A DNA stretch of 64,000 nucleotides. Origin: Paenibacillus alvei DSM 29. Its GTDB lineage: Bacteria; Bacillota; Bacilli; Paenibacillales; Paenibacillaceae. The translations under genes and the position numbers were made by a program. Below the pieces are notes generated by a model. The model saw only the letters and a program-made list of their open reading frames with translations. It was not told the origin of the DNA and searched no databases. The stretch's first letter is position 1. The number at the start of each line of letters is the position of its first letter. Shown in pieces: positions 17,424 through 26,303 of this stretch. The DNA lies in assembly GCF_000293805.1 (NCBI RefSeq), contig NZ_AMBZ01000001.1, positions 586,001 through 650,000 of the forward strand, written 5' to 3'.

Positions 17424-18203
17424 CTATCCTTGTGAAGCTGGGGGCTCTCTCATTTCTGCCATCTTAGAGGCTTCATCCTGCACATCCTGATGCTGTATTT
17501 CTCGTTCCCTATAGCGAGTTACGAAGTATCCTGCCACTAGCATCGCACTGAAAATCCATTGATCCACAGTCAGGAAAAGCCATGGCGTTCCCTCCCCGTA
17601 TGCATAACTTCCAAGCATTCCTACCACTCCACACACCACTAAGGTGATTTGCGCGTCAATTAACAAGCCTAACTTTCGCTGACGGGCCCATAGCAAGGCA
17701 AGGAGTACAATGCAGCCGAGTGTCTCTGCCGGCGGTATTCCCCCCACTTCGAAGCCGCTAATTTGCAGAAGCGGTGTAAATCCGGGAGCATGCCCGCCAT
17801 TGATCGTATAGATCCAGCCATAAGCTGCAACATAAGTCAACATACTATGCGCTAGCAGATCGATCAGAACAGTATAAGACAGCTGATGTTTGCGTATGTA
17901 TAAGGTCGTCCACACGATGATGCCGAGGATAAGCAGAATATTCCCCTCTGTGGAAGTGCCTGTTATGTACAGCAGCGAACGTGGCTGCTGCCACAAGATT
18001 GAAGGCGTATCCCACAAAAATCCGAATTTCTCATTGAGGATGATGACGAGGATAACTGTCATTGTCCAGTCTCCATAGCGTCGAGAGATGCCGCCTTCCG
18101 CCCGAGCCCGAAGCGTCATAGCCCCAGCTGCCAGAAGCAAAGCCAGCAGGCTGACGAGCAGTCCCCAATGAATCGTAATATTGCCAAGCTGCATGACGCT
18201 CAC
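17424..18203 (-). CDS. Polytopic membrane protein, remotely Lgt-like
   Basis: About 259 residues with seven hydrophobic segments. The opening GNITIHWGLLVSLLALLLAAG and the closing helices resemble the fold of prolipoprotein diacylglyceryl transferase (Lgt), but the Lgt catalytic HGG/Arg signatures are not evident, so enzymatic Lgt activity is doubtful. I favour the GTG at 18203, seven bases after GGAGGT, over the TTG at 18218. It lies about 35 bp downstream of the sensor kinase gene on the same strand, so the two probably form an operon. Confidence 0.6.
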   Translation of the reverse strand: MSVMQLGNITIHWGLLVSLLALLLAAGAMTLRARAEGGISRRYGDWTMTVILVIILNEKFGFLWDTPSILWQQPRSLLYITGTSTEGNILLILGIIVWTTLYIRKHQLSYTVLIDLLAHSMLTYVAAYGWIYTINGGHAPGFTPLLQISGFEVGGIPPAETLGCIVLLALLWARQRKLGLLIDAQITLVVCGVVGMLGSYAYGEGTPWLFLTVDQWIFSAMLVAGYFVTRYREREIQHQDVQDEASKMAEMREPPASQG

Positions 18204-18237
18204 CTGATCCACCTCCAAGCTTCATATTAACGAAAGT

Positions 18238-20028
18238 CTATACGGGGTTCAATGCCTCTTCTTTATCCGGCTGCTGTAAATGATTCATCTGCACCTGTTG
18301 ACTCCTGTTAGCGGTCTGTTCTGTTGCAGGAGTATGAAGGAATGAGCGAGCCTTCTCTGCGAGGCTAAAATTCACCTCAAAAACTGTTCCACCCTCTCCC
18401 GTATTCACCTTAATCGTTCCATCATGCTGCTCGACGATGCTCAGGCACAACGGCAGACCGAGACCAGTTCCTTTCGATTTCGTTGTATAGAATGGCTCGA
18501 ACAGACGTCCGACGATATCGGCTGGAATACCCGGCCCTGTATCCTTGATACGAAGCTGTACGTGGTCTCCGTCTAGCCGCGTTTCGAGCGTAAGCACGCC
18601 TCCGGACATCATTTCCTCCATAGCTTCCATCGCATTGCGGGACAAATTGAGGATAAGCTGCTTCATCTCCTTTACATTTACTGGGAAAATCGGCACATCC
18701 TCTGAAAGCTTCAATGCTACTTCTTGCCCCCTCATATTGGCATCCGCCCATAGCAGCGGCGATAACTGACGGATAATATCATGAAGATGAACATGCTCTT
18801 TCTCTACAATTCGGTTCTGTGCTAATGCAAGAAAGTCATTAATAATGCTGTTCGCTCTATCGATCTCCTCCATAACGATTCGATAGTATTCTCTAAGATG
18901 GTCTGGACTTTTCTCTTGCAGCAGCTGCATGAATCCACGAATTACCGCCATTGGATTGCGAATCTCATGAGTGATGCTTGCTGCCATCTGCCCGACCAGA
19001 CTCAATCGTTCCATTCTGCCCAGCTCTGCACGCAGCTTCGACAGTTCTGTTATATCATGCATCATTCCGACAGCACCGGTAATCGCTCCAGTTGCTTGAC
19101 TACGAATTGCGCCGGCGCTCACTACGTATTCCCTTTCATCGAACCTAACCACGATACCTTCTACCTTCTCACCGCCGAGCGCACGATACATGCCTTCATA
19201 TAAGGATGGAAAGTCTCCCACCTGCGTGACTAGACAGCGGAACGGACGACCAAGAATATCCCCCTTCGTCACGTAAGGCGCGGTATTCCGCATGCTGCGC
19301 AGCATCATATCATTAACTGCTGTAATATTCGTTTGTGCATCAACCGCAATGACACCGAGCGGTGTTGTATTAATCAGTTGATTCATCTTCTCTGCTTCCT
19401 CGCGGTATTTCGCGGAGACGATTTCATACCCTTGTTCAAGGAACAGCTTCTCCCTCGTTTCCTCCATATAATACACGACTAAGTAAGCAGTAAGAATAAA
19501 AGCCGCTCCCAGCATAATCATCAACAGAAGCACGCTTCCATTTATCACTCTTTCATGACTCCATAGCAGAACACCATAAACCACTGAATATAGAATGATT
19601 CCTGCAAAGGAAAAAGACAAAATAATAACGACGCGTTGACGGAAGCCGGAATGACGGAAAGAATTAATAAAAGCAAACATTAGAGGGATCATATAAATGA
19701 GCGCATCGCTCCATAACTTCTGAGGATGTCCATCTTGATAAAAAAATCCAAGCATGCTCAAATAGAGCCCGATCATGAGCAGTCCAATTCGGTGCCCGCC
19801 ATACATTACACCAAGCATAAAGGGTAAAAATCGAAAATCAAACGGCTGAGGTGTTTCCGTATAAAAGGAAAATACGATACAAAGCAGCATGGACACGGCA
19901 GAAGACAATCCAATGACGAGAGGAGCGCGTGGCACTCGCTCCGGCTTCATGGAGCATACTTGATAAGCAATCGCGGGTATGCAAGCAATAAGGCTTTGCA
20001 ATAAGATTTCCTTAAGTGCTACGTACAT
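18238..20028 (-). CDS. KinB-like sensor histidine kinase
   Basis: This 596-residue membrane kinase has five to six membrane segments in residues 1-190 (5TM-Lyt/KinB type), a PAS domain at about 206-330, the phospho-acceptor His354 in SITHEIRNPMAVIRG, and a HATPase domain with N-box Asn461, DTGPG (496-500) and GTGLGL (520-525). GAGGAG precedes the ATG at 20028; an open extension upstream is spurious. No response regulator is adjacent. Orphan kinases of this architecture feed the Spo0F/Spo0B/Spo0A sporulation phosphorelay, which is the likely but unproven role. An unordered C-terminal tail rich in Gln ends the protein. Confidence 0.88.
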   Translation of the reverse strand: MYVALKEILLQSLIACIPAIAYQVCSMKPERVPRAPLVIGLSSAVSMLLCIVFSFYTETPQPFDFRFLPFMLGVMYGGHRIGLLMIGLYLSMLGFFYQDGHPQKLWSDALIYMIPLMFAFINSFRHSGFRQRVVIILSFSFAGIILYSVVYGVLLWSHERVINGSVLLLMIMLGAAFILTAYLVVYYMEETREKLFLEQGYEIVSAKYREEAEKMNQLINTTPLGVIAVDAQTNITAVNDMMLRSMRNTAPYVTKGDILGRPFRCLVTQVGDFPSLYEGMYRALGGEKVEGIVVRFDEREYVVSAGAIRSQATGAITGAVGMMHDITELSKLRAELGRMERLSLVGQMAASITHEIRNPMAVIRGFMQLLQEKSPDHLREYYRIVMEEIDRANSIINDFLALAQNRIVEKEHVHLHDIIRQLSPLLWADANMRGQEVALKLSEDVPIFPVNVKEMKQLILNLSRNAMEAMEEMMSGGVLTLETRLDGDHVQLRIKDTGPGIPADIVGRLFEPFYTTKSKGTGLGLPLCLSIVEQHDGTIKVNTGEGGTVFEVNFSLAEKARSFLHTPATEQTANRSQQVQMNHLQQPDKEEALNPV

Positions 20029-20203
20029 ACAGTTCTCCTCTTGATATGATAGAGATGGTAGGATTGGCTTGATTAAAGCATAAAATATTTGTCTTTTCAA
20101 TGGAGCTGTTGAACGTTTTAGCGAAGTTTTAGTTTTTGCGATACAATAGGCTTCAGTACCCGAATACGCAGAGCGTATTTTAGACCTGTCAAAGGAGTAT
20201 GAA

Positions 20204-21478
20204 ATGGAAAGAACCGATGTTATCGTCGTGGGCGGCGGCCCCTCTGGTCTTATGGCTTCCATCTCCGCTACGCGCAGTGGAGCCAAGGTGGTTCTCGTGG
20301 ATAAGGGAGATCGACTTGGGCGCAAGCTGGCCATATCCGGCGGAGGACGCTGTAATGTGACGAACAATAAACCACTGGACGAGCTGATTCAGCATATCCC
20401 TGGAAACGGGAGGTTTTTGCACAGCGCGTTCAATCATTTCAATAATAAGGATATCATTGCGTTTTTTGAAAAGCTCGGGATTGCTTTAAAGGAAGAGGAT
20501 AACGGCCGCATGTTCCCTGTGTCAGATAAAGCCAAAACGGTCGTTGAGTCGCTGCTAGGCGAAGTACGCCGATTAGGTGTATCGATTCGCGTTAATCAGC
20601 CTGTAGCCAATTTGTTATTCGAGGATGGCGCCGTCCAGGGGGTTTTCTTCAAGGATGGAACAACACTATATGCGAACGCAGTTGTATTGGCTACCGGAGG
20701 CAAGTCTGTTCCACATACAGGCTCTACAGGAGACGGCTACGCGTGGGCAGAAGCTGCCGGTCATACAATTACAGAGTTGTATCCGACAGAAGTACCGTTG
20801 ACCTCCAACACGTATTTTATTCGCGAGAAGCTGCTGCAAGGCCTATCCTTGCGCAATATTCGCATTGCGGTATGGAACAGCAAAGGGAAGAAATTGATCG
20901 AGCATGAGGGCGACCTCCTCTTTACCCACTTCGGTATATCCGGCCCCGCTGCCCTTCGCTGCAGCCAATTCGTAGTGAAGGAATTGAAGCGCTCCGGACT
21001 TCAGACAGTCCAAGTCACTATCGATATAAAACCAGAGCTGTCGTTGGACGAGCTTGTCCGTGATTCGCTTCACATCTGTGCCCAAGAGCCGAAGAAAGCA
21101 ATCAAGAATGTGCTTAAGCATATACTCCCTGAACGCATGATTCCACTGCTGCTTGAACAAACCGGTATCGATGAGGGAACAACCTATGACCACATTCCGA
21201 AGCAGCCATGGCAGGATATGTGTCGATTGATAAAGGCTTTCCCTGTGAAGATAAACGGGACGCTATCTATAGAGGAGGCCTTCGTAACTGGAGGCGGTGT
21301 GCATCTTAAGGAAATCGATCCGAAGACAATGCAATCAAAAATAATGCAAGGACTATACTTCTGTGGAGAAATACTAGACGTGCATGGTTATACGGGCGGC
21401 TATAACATAACAGCAGCCTTTGCAACCGGATATACAGCCGGTATGCACGCTGCCGTTCAAAACATGCATCAGTTCTAA
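20204..21478 (+). CDS. FAD-dependent oxidoreductase, HI0933/BaiN (YtfP) family
   Basis: A 424-residue flavoprotein. The N-terminal dinucleotide-binding motif [12 protein letters not shown] (residues 8-19) is followed by the family hallmark [16 protein letters not shown], an [17 protein letters not shown] segment and the C-terminal [16 protein letters not shown] loop. The family takes NAD(P)H electrons through FAD; its physiological substrate is mostly unknown, though BaiN reduces bile-acid intermediates. AAAGGAG lies at 20190-20196. It is divergent from the kinase and ends before a terminator. Confidence 0.93.
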   Translation: MERTDVIVVGGGPSGLMASISATRSGAKVVLVDKGDRLGRKLAISGGGRCNVTNNKPLDELIQHIPGNGRFLHSAFNHFNNKDIIAFFEKLGIALKEEDNGRMFPVSDKAKTVVESLLGEVRRLGVSIRVNQPVANLLFEDGAVQGVFFKDGTTLYANAVVLATGGKSVPHTGSTGDGYAWAEAAGHTITELYPTEVPLTSNTYFIREKLLQGLSLRNIRIAVWNSKGKKLIEHEGDLLFTHFGISGPAALRCSQFVVKELKRSGLQTVQVTIDIKPELSLDELVRDSLHICAQEPKKAIKNVLKHILPERMIPLLLEQTGIDEGTTYDHIPKQPWQDMCRLIKAFPVKINGTLSIEEAFVTGGGVHLKEIDPKTMQSKIMQGLYFCGEILDVHGYTGGYNITAAFATGYTAGMHAAVQNMHQF

Positions 21479-21484
21479 TCATGC

Positions 21485-21514
21485 GAACAGCCTGCTCAAG
21501 GGAGCAGGCTGTTC
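21485..21514. terminator. Bidirectional terminator
   Basis: A perfect 12-bp stem (21485-21496 with 21503-21514) around a 6-nt loop lies between convergent genes. Confidence 0.85.
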
Positions 21515-21522
21515 ATCTTCTA

Positions 21523-21942
21523 TCAGATATGGATGCCGCCCGGAAAATGATTCGTGGGCTCATCATCAAACATTCCATAAGCTTCCTCATCACGATGCGA
21601 CAAGTCATCATGACTCGGGTTGCGTCTAACGGAAGCATATCGATCATCATCCGCCCAATCCTCATTGACCATATGAGCGGGGATTGGAATGTAATTCATA
21701 CCATAGGCTTGATCCATCACAGACATCTCCGTCATATTCGCTTCATCTACAAGCTGACCGCCATGCGCCTCTGCTATTTCGAGCGCAGAGGTCAAATCCT
21801 GTTTATCGACATGAATATGCAGTACTGTGCCGCTGGCACTGTCGTAAGCAGGTGTGTAACCCAGCTCCTCCAGCGTATCAAACGCCAGTCTTGCACCTGC
21901 TGGATCCGAGAATCGGAACCGAATTGCAGTCGTATCTTGCAT
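21523..21942 (-). CDS. Hypothetical protein, 139 residues
   Basis: I recognise no named family. Residues 1-70 read as a small alpha/beta domain (IRFRFSDPAGARLAFDTLEELGYTP, then a beta strand HIHVDKQDL and a helix), reminiscent of ACT or ferredoxin-like folds. The remaining half is acidic, His/Asp/Tyr-rich and probably disordered, ending NHFPGGIHI. AGGAGG precedes the ATG, so it is likely expressed. No membrane or signal segment. Confidence 0.7.
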   Translation of the reverse strand: MQDTTAIRFRFSDPAGARLAFDTLEELGYTPAYDSASGTVLHIHVDKQDLTSALEIAEAHGGQLVDEANMTEMSVMDQAYGMNYIPIPAHMVNEDWADDDRYASVRRNPSHDDLSHRDEEAYGMFDDEPTNHFPGGIHI

Positions 21943-22053
21943 CCTCGTTCCTCCTATTCGAATATACTTCCTTTAATATACCCGTCCGCCAGAAGGAACA
22001 TGCACATAATTTGGCTGCAATTGGCTGAACTCAGAAATGGAGGTAAATGGCGT

Positions 22054-23394
22054 CTATTCCTTAGAAAATACATTTCCTTCCGTTTCTTTCTCCTCCGCCA
22101 GCTTTTTCTTCTCCTTCCAGCCACGCATCATTACAATTACGGAGCCGATATAGGCAGCCATTAGACCACCGCCCGCAATATATAAAGGCAGCATAATCGG
22201 TGAGGCGGCAAGACCTGCCGCAAGCCCCCACAGCGCACCCGGCACCGCGCATAATACACGTGCCATATGTGCCGATGCCTGCTGCAGACTCTCCGAGCGA
22301 AAACGGAACATCGACGCAACGTCACCTTCTATGAACTCCTTCCAGTAAAGACTTAGCCAGTATCCAAGGATGACGCACAATACTGGTCCAATCAGTATGA
22401 ACAGTCCATGAAGCGATGTGATGAAGGATGCCGTTACTCCAACCAACAGCAACTGCAAATAAAACTTGCGCTTTGTTCCGCTTCGAAGAAGAGATTTGAC
22501 GGCAATTGCCCCAATGAGGCGCCCTGAATCGTTGGTGCTCATGATGTAGCCTGATTTCGGAAACAGCAATGGTCGTGTCCGCTTGCGCCGCTGCGGCTTC
22601 TCCACACTTCGCGATAGCAGCAAGGCAGTCAGGCGCATCTTGGCCTCCCCTTCCCGCTCGACATCTTGTTCGAATGTATGCTGGACATGGATACGCCAGC
22701 GAACTAACGGAACGCTGATGAACAAAAGCACCACACCATAAACGAACACGACACTGATATTAAATTCCAGCGAGTACAAGATGATTCCAAACAATACGAT
22801 AGCAACTAAGGCTATAATCAAATCGATCAACAATCGCTTCCATCCTGAATAGACGGCATTATTATAGTTGCGTATAAGTCCAGCTAAGAAGGACAAACAG
22901 CAGACCGTAAAGCCTATCACGATTAAGTCTATAGGGAGGAAAGCATAACCGCGAATGAGCCAAGGTGCAAGCAGCAATAGGATAGCTGCGGTTATGATTG
23001 CACTTCGCAACAGATATTGACATAGCCCAAAGCGAACAAGCGGGTACCACCAATGAGGACGCTGTCGCAGAAATAAAATATCTCCACCCTCAACCCATGT
23101 ACGAAGTGTCCCGCTTAAGATGGGCAGCACAAGTGGCAGCAGCCAGACTACAATAGACAGCTTCAACCACGCGGCGTCCAGTGGTTCAACCCACCAGCCC
23201 CAATAGAATTTCATCCCAAGCAGCAGTATCGGAACAACAATATATAGCCATACTGTCCAATCCAATGCGATTCGCAGCGCTCTCCACTGATACACTGTAT
23301 TCGCGCAAAATCGACGGAAGGCAAGCGTTCGTGGTGATGTTACCTTCATCGTAGACAATGGGCGAGTTGGAAGAATCCTTTCCTCATTGTCCAT
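22054..23394 (-). CDS. ecsB: ABC transporter permease, EcsB family
   Basis: This 446-residue protein has several hydrophobic segments split by a long charged cytoplasmic middle region (about residues 230-290), and ends in a Lys/Glu-rich tail. Its start overlaps the EcsA stop by 1 bp (TAATG). EcsB with EcsA forms an ABC complex needed in B. subtilis for protein secretion, competence and RasP-dependent intramembrane proteolysis. Assignment rests on pairing with a clear EcsA and on size and topology. Confidence 0.82.
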   Translation of the reverse strand: MDNEERILPTRPLSTMKVTSPRTLAFRRFCANTVYQWRALRIALDWTVWLYIVVPILLLGMKFYWGWWVEPLDAAWLKLSIVVWLLPLVLPILSGTLRTWVEGGDILFLRQRPHWWYPLVRFGLCQYLLRSAIITAAILLLLAPWLIRGYAFLPIDLIVIGFTVCCLSFLAGLIRNYNNAVYSGWKRLLIDLIIALVAIVLFGIILYSLEFNISVVFVYGVVLLFISVPLVRWRIHVQHTFEQDVEREGEAKMRLTALLLSRSVEKPQRRKRTRPLLFPKSGYIMSTNDSGRLIGAIAVKSLLRSGTKRKFYLQLLLVGVTASFITSLHGLFILIGPVLCVILGYWLSLYWKEFIEGDVASMFRFRSESLQQASAHMARVLCAVPGALWGLAAGLAASPIMLPLYIAGGGLMAAYIGSVIVMMRGWKEKKKLAEEKETEGNVFSKE

Positions 23395-24092
23395 TATGTC
23401 AACACCTCAAAACAATCGAATAATGTCCCATCCGGCAGGCCGCTCATTTGCCGCACTTCTTCAAATGTTCCCCGTGCCACAACACTGCCTTGATGCAGCA
23501 GAATGAAGCTGTCACACACACGTTCTGCGGTGTCGAGTACATGCGTACTCATAAGCACACCCGCTCCACGCTTGCGCTCCTCCTCCAGCATACGTAGAAA
23601 TTTCCTTGTTGCACGCGGATCCAAGCCAATGAAAGGCTCGTCTACGATGTACAAAGAGGGTTTCAGCATGAAGGCGATTATCAGCATCAACTTCTGCTGC
23701 ATTCCCTTCGAGAAGCTCGTCGGAAAGTGATGCTTCACCTCTGTCATCTGAAATTCTTTCAGCAAATACTCAGCCTGCTTCTCAAACTGTTCACGCGGCA
23801 GATCATGTGCAGAAGCAGCAAGCTCTATATGCTCCCATAATGTCATAGAATCATAAAGTACGGGTTGTTCCGGCACGTATGCATACGTGCCATTGCCATC
23901 CCCTATCCGTACAATCCCTTCGACATCCCGCATAATGCCTAGCACAGACTTGATAGTGGTGCTTTTCCCCGCTCCATTAGGTCCAATAAGACCAACTAAT
24001 TGTCCCGCTTCTACTTGAAATGCAATGTTATTTATTTTGGATTCGCCCTTTTCATATCCTGCAGATCGTATCCTTGCATCAAGAACAACCAT
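23394..24092 (-). CDS. ecsA: ABC transporter ATP-binding protein EcsA
   Basis: This 232-residue ATPase has Walker A GPNGAGKST, the signature FSKGMQQKLMLI and Walker B SLYIVDEPFIGLDP. SFSKGMQQK and VLMSTHVLDTAERVCDSFILLHQGSVVARGT closely resemble the B. subtilis EcsA sequence as I remember it. GGGGGAG precedes the ATG. It forms a two-gene operon with ecsB and is divergent from the MarR gene. Confidence 0.9.
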   Translation of the reverse strand: MVVLDARIRSAGYEKGESKINNIAFQVEAGQLVGLIGPNGAGKSTTIKSVLGIMRDVEGIVRIGDGNGTYAYVPEQPVLYDSMTLWEHIELAASAHDLPREQFEKQAEYLLKEFQMTEVKHHFPTSFSKGMQQKLMLIIAFMLKPSLYIVDEPFIGLDPRATRKFLRMLEEERKRGAGVLMSTHVLDTAERVCDSFILLHQGSVVARGTFEEVRQMSGLPDGTLFDCFEVLT

Positions 24093-24218
24093 GGGATCTC
24101 CCCCTTATTCTTAGATCTAGCCCTGTTCCCCATCATATCTTACTCCTAGCCATCAGTTTACTCTATCAACGAGAATCTTGCACATATCCATATCTCGATG
24201 AAATGCCATAAAAATTCA

Positions 24219-24248
24219 TTCAAAATGGCCCTCAACAACCATTTTGAA
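24219..24248. promoter_or_regulatory. 10-bp inverted repeat between ecsA and the MarR gene
   Basis: TTCAAAATGG (24219-24228) and CCATTTTGAA (24239-24248) are perfect arms with a 10-bp spacer. A second dyad, TTTGAA-CAA-TTCAAA, lies near 24289-24303. Both sit in the divergent promoter region and are candidate MarR operators. Confidence 0.5.
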
Positions 24249-24405
24249 GTCTGAGCATACCTGAGCAAGGAAAAACGCCCACCCTAAATTTGAACAATTC
24301 AAAATTTTTTTGTTCAGTCTTTCACAAGTGTGACAAATGACATTTAATCTCCCGTCACCTTCGATATACGATGATAGGGTAAACCAAGTAATGAGGGGGA
24401 TTCGT

Positions 24406-24879
24406 ATGTCTGAACGAATCGATCACGAGACCGAAGCTGCCTTGCACCTATTCCGTGTCTTCTCCAAAGCATTCAAAAGCGTTACGGATCACTCAGCCGC
24501 CGGGTGCAAAGTCGAAGGATACAACCCAACTGATTTTGCTGTACTTGAAATGCTTTATCATAAAGGGCCTCAGCCCATTCAACAAATCGGTTCTAAGCTC
24601 CTGCTTCAGAGCGGCAACGTTACGTATGTCATTGATAAGCTGGAACGCAACGGCTTGCTTCGCCGCCATCCTTGTTCGACTGATCGACGTGTCATTTTTG
24701 CCGAGCTGACAGATAAAGGACGTGAGGAAATGCGAGGGGTATTCCCGAAGCATTCCATACTGCTGAAGCGTGCCATGAGCGGTCTGACACTTGAAGAAAA
24801 GAACGATGCTATTCAACTGCTCAAAAAGCTTGGGATACAAGCTGAACGGCTGAGTCTGGTCACAAAGAAGGGGTCATAA
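24406..24879 (+). CDS. MarR-family regulator, MhqR-like
   Basis: A 158-residue winged-helix repressor. FAVLEMLYHKGPQPIQQIGSKLL, SGNVTYVIDKLERNGL and the wing CSTDRRVIFAELTDKG are close to B. subtilis MhqR, which represses quinone-detoxifying dioxygenases and azoreductases. A Cys near residue 31 and another in the wing (PCSTDRR) could be redox sensors. The start at 24406 has GAGGGGG upstream. Its target genes are not adjacent except possibly ecsA. Confidence 0.85.
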   Translation: MSERIDHETEAALHLFRVFSKAFKSVTDHSAAGCKVEGYNPTDFAVLEMLYHKGPQPIQQIGSKLLLQSGNVTYVIDKLERNGLLRRHPCSTDRRVIFAELTDKGREEMRGVFPKHSILLKRAMSGLTLEEKNDAIQLLKKLGIQAERLSLVTKKGS

Positions 24880-24910
24880 TCACCCATTGCAATAATGGGC
24901 TACAACAACA

Positions 24911-24948
24911 GGCAAAGGCGGAAGAGATTATACTCTTCCGCCTTTGCC
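24911..24948. terminator. Strong bidirectional terminator
   Basis: A perfect 16-bp stem (24911-24926 with 24933-24948) around a 6-nt loop separates the convergent MarR and solute-binding-protein genes. Confidence 0.9.
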
Positions 24949-24950
24949 AT

Positions 24951-26300
24951 TTATGACGTAATGTCCATTGTTTTGAACAACGCACGTGAATATTGTAATA
25001 TGACACGCCTCTCTTGCTGCAGTCCCTGTTCAATCAATTTCTCAATCTGATTAAGAATCACATCCGGCAATGTATTATTCTCAATTCCTCTCTGCTTTAC
25101 ACTGCGGTACCATTCGGCTGCCTGCTTATCGAGAGGGGTTGGTCGGAACTCTTTCATCTTCGAAGCCAGCTCCATATATAATCGGTCTGCCTGCTGCCCA
25201 CCTAGAAACTGACTATGGCGTTCTTGATCCAGCAATACCTTGCGAGAAGGCAAATAAGCAGCCACTGTCGAATCATCTGTCACTCCGTAAAATACACTCT
25301 TCATGAACGACCATGCCAGCTCCTTATTTCTAGCCTGTTCAGGCATAATGAGCGACGAGCCTGTGTAATAGCCATACAGTTTCATTGGCAGTCGTGTCGC
25401 TCTCCACAATCCTTTCGTATGCGGAGCCCACTCCTCCAATTGCCGCTCCCCCCAAGATCCTAAGTACACCATGGCCAGTTTCCCTTTCCCAAGCGCTTCG
25501 GTTCCCGCTTCTGTCCACACCCCTACATTGGCATCCAGCCCTTGCACATTTACACGCTGTGACAAAAGCAACCCTTGGGCAATCATTGCATTGTTTCGAT
25601 TAAATTGAAGGCGGCTGTTTAATAGCGGGAACATCGACTCATACCACTGCAGCGGCTCACGATCCCATTGCAGCAGGTAAATTCCATGCTCCTTCAGCCG
25701 CTTCGCCATTGCAAGCCATCGATCTGGATCCTCCATGTAAAGAGCTAGCTTTTCTGGCTCTGAAGGGAACCCGTAACGCTCCATAATATCCTTGCGATAA
25801 AAGGTGACGAGCGGCGAAGTTGTAATCGGAAGGGCAATGAGATGCTTGTTATCATAGGATAATCCCGTGTCCCATAAGTCTGGAGATATATCAGGCTTCA
25901 ATTCGCTCGCTTGAAAAGGGGGGGCGTTTAAGTCAACCAAGCCCTGTATCCCATTGAATTCCCCCAGAAATTCATGGCCTACCTCCATCACATCCGGTGC
26001 ATATCCCTGCTCCAAGGCGTCCAAGTAGGCTTCAGCATGATCCTTATATGAGAACCGCTTCACATTTACGGTTACCCCTGGATGCGCGGCTTCAAATTTC
26101 TTGGCATAGTCGGCGTACTGTTCTTCGAAGCACCATACCGTAATCGATAAAGGCGGCTTAGCCTCCGCGATGTGCTCATCATCAGCCTGCACCTGATGCA
26201 TAATCGAAGGTTGTTCATCACACCCGGAAGCCGTAAATAGAAATAGGATCAAAAATGATAACATCTTAATTTTATGAAATGATAAGCCCTTTCTTTTCAC
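24951..26300 (-). CDS. Orphan extracellular solute-binding lipoprotein (ABC sugar-type)
   Basis: This 449-residue lipoprotein has a lipobox TASGC (Cys27) after a Lys/Arg n-region. The body, with TVWCFEEQYADYAKKFEAAHPGVTVNV, PITTSPLVTFYRKDIM and KGKLAMVYLGSWGERQLEEWAP, is of the family-1 solute-binding proteins that usually deliver sugars to ABC importers. No permease or ATPase is nearby. The GTG start lies three bases after the stop of the GGDEF/EAL gene, whose last codons provide its GGGGGTT ribosome site, so both are made together. It is therefore likely an external sensor for that enzyme; this is inference. Confidence 0.87.
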   Translation of the reverse strand: MKRKGLSFHKIKMLSFLILFLFTASGCDEQPSIMHQVQADDEHIAEAKPPLSITVWCFEEQYADYAKKFEAAHPGVTVNVKRFSYKDHAEAYLDALEQGYAPDVMEVGHEFLGEFNGIQGLVDLNAPPFQASELKPDISPDLWDTGLSYDNKHLIALPITTSPLVTFYRKDIMERYGFPSEPEKLALYMEDPDRWLAMAKRLKEHGIYLLQWDREPLQWYESMFPLLNSRLQFNRNNAMIAQGLLLSQRVNVQGLDANVGVWTEAGTEALGKGKLAMVYLGSWGERQLEEWAPHTKGLWRATRLPMKLYGYYTGSSLIMPEQARNKELAWSFMKSVFYGVTDDSTVAAYLPSRKVLLDQERHSQFLGGQQADRLYMELASKMKEFRPTPLDKQAAEWYRSVKQRGIENNTLPDVILNQIEKLIEQGLQQERRVILQYSRALFKTMDITS

Positions 26301-26303
26301 GAA

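Noticed and set aside
21481..22164. 227-residue open frame on the plus strand
   Set aside because: It overlaps a terminator and two supported minus-strand genes, and its composition is low-information.
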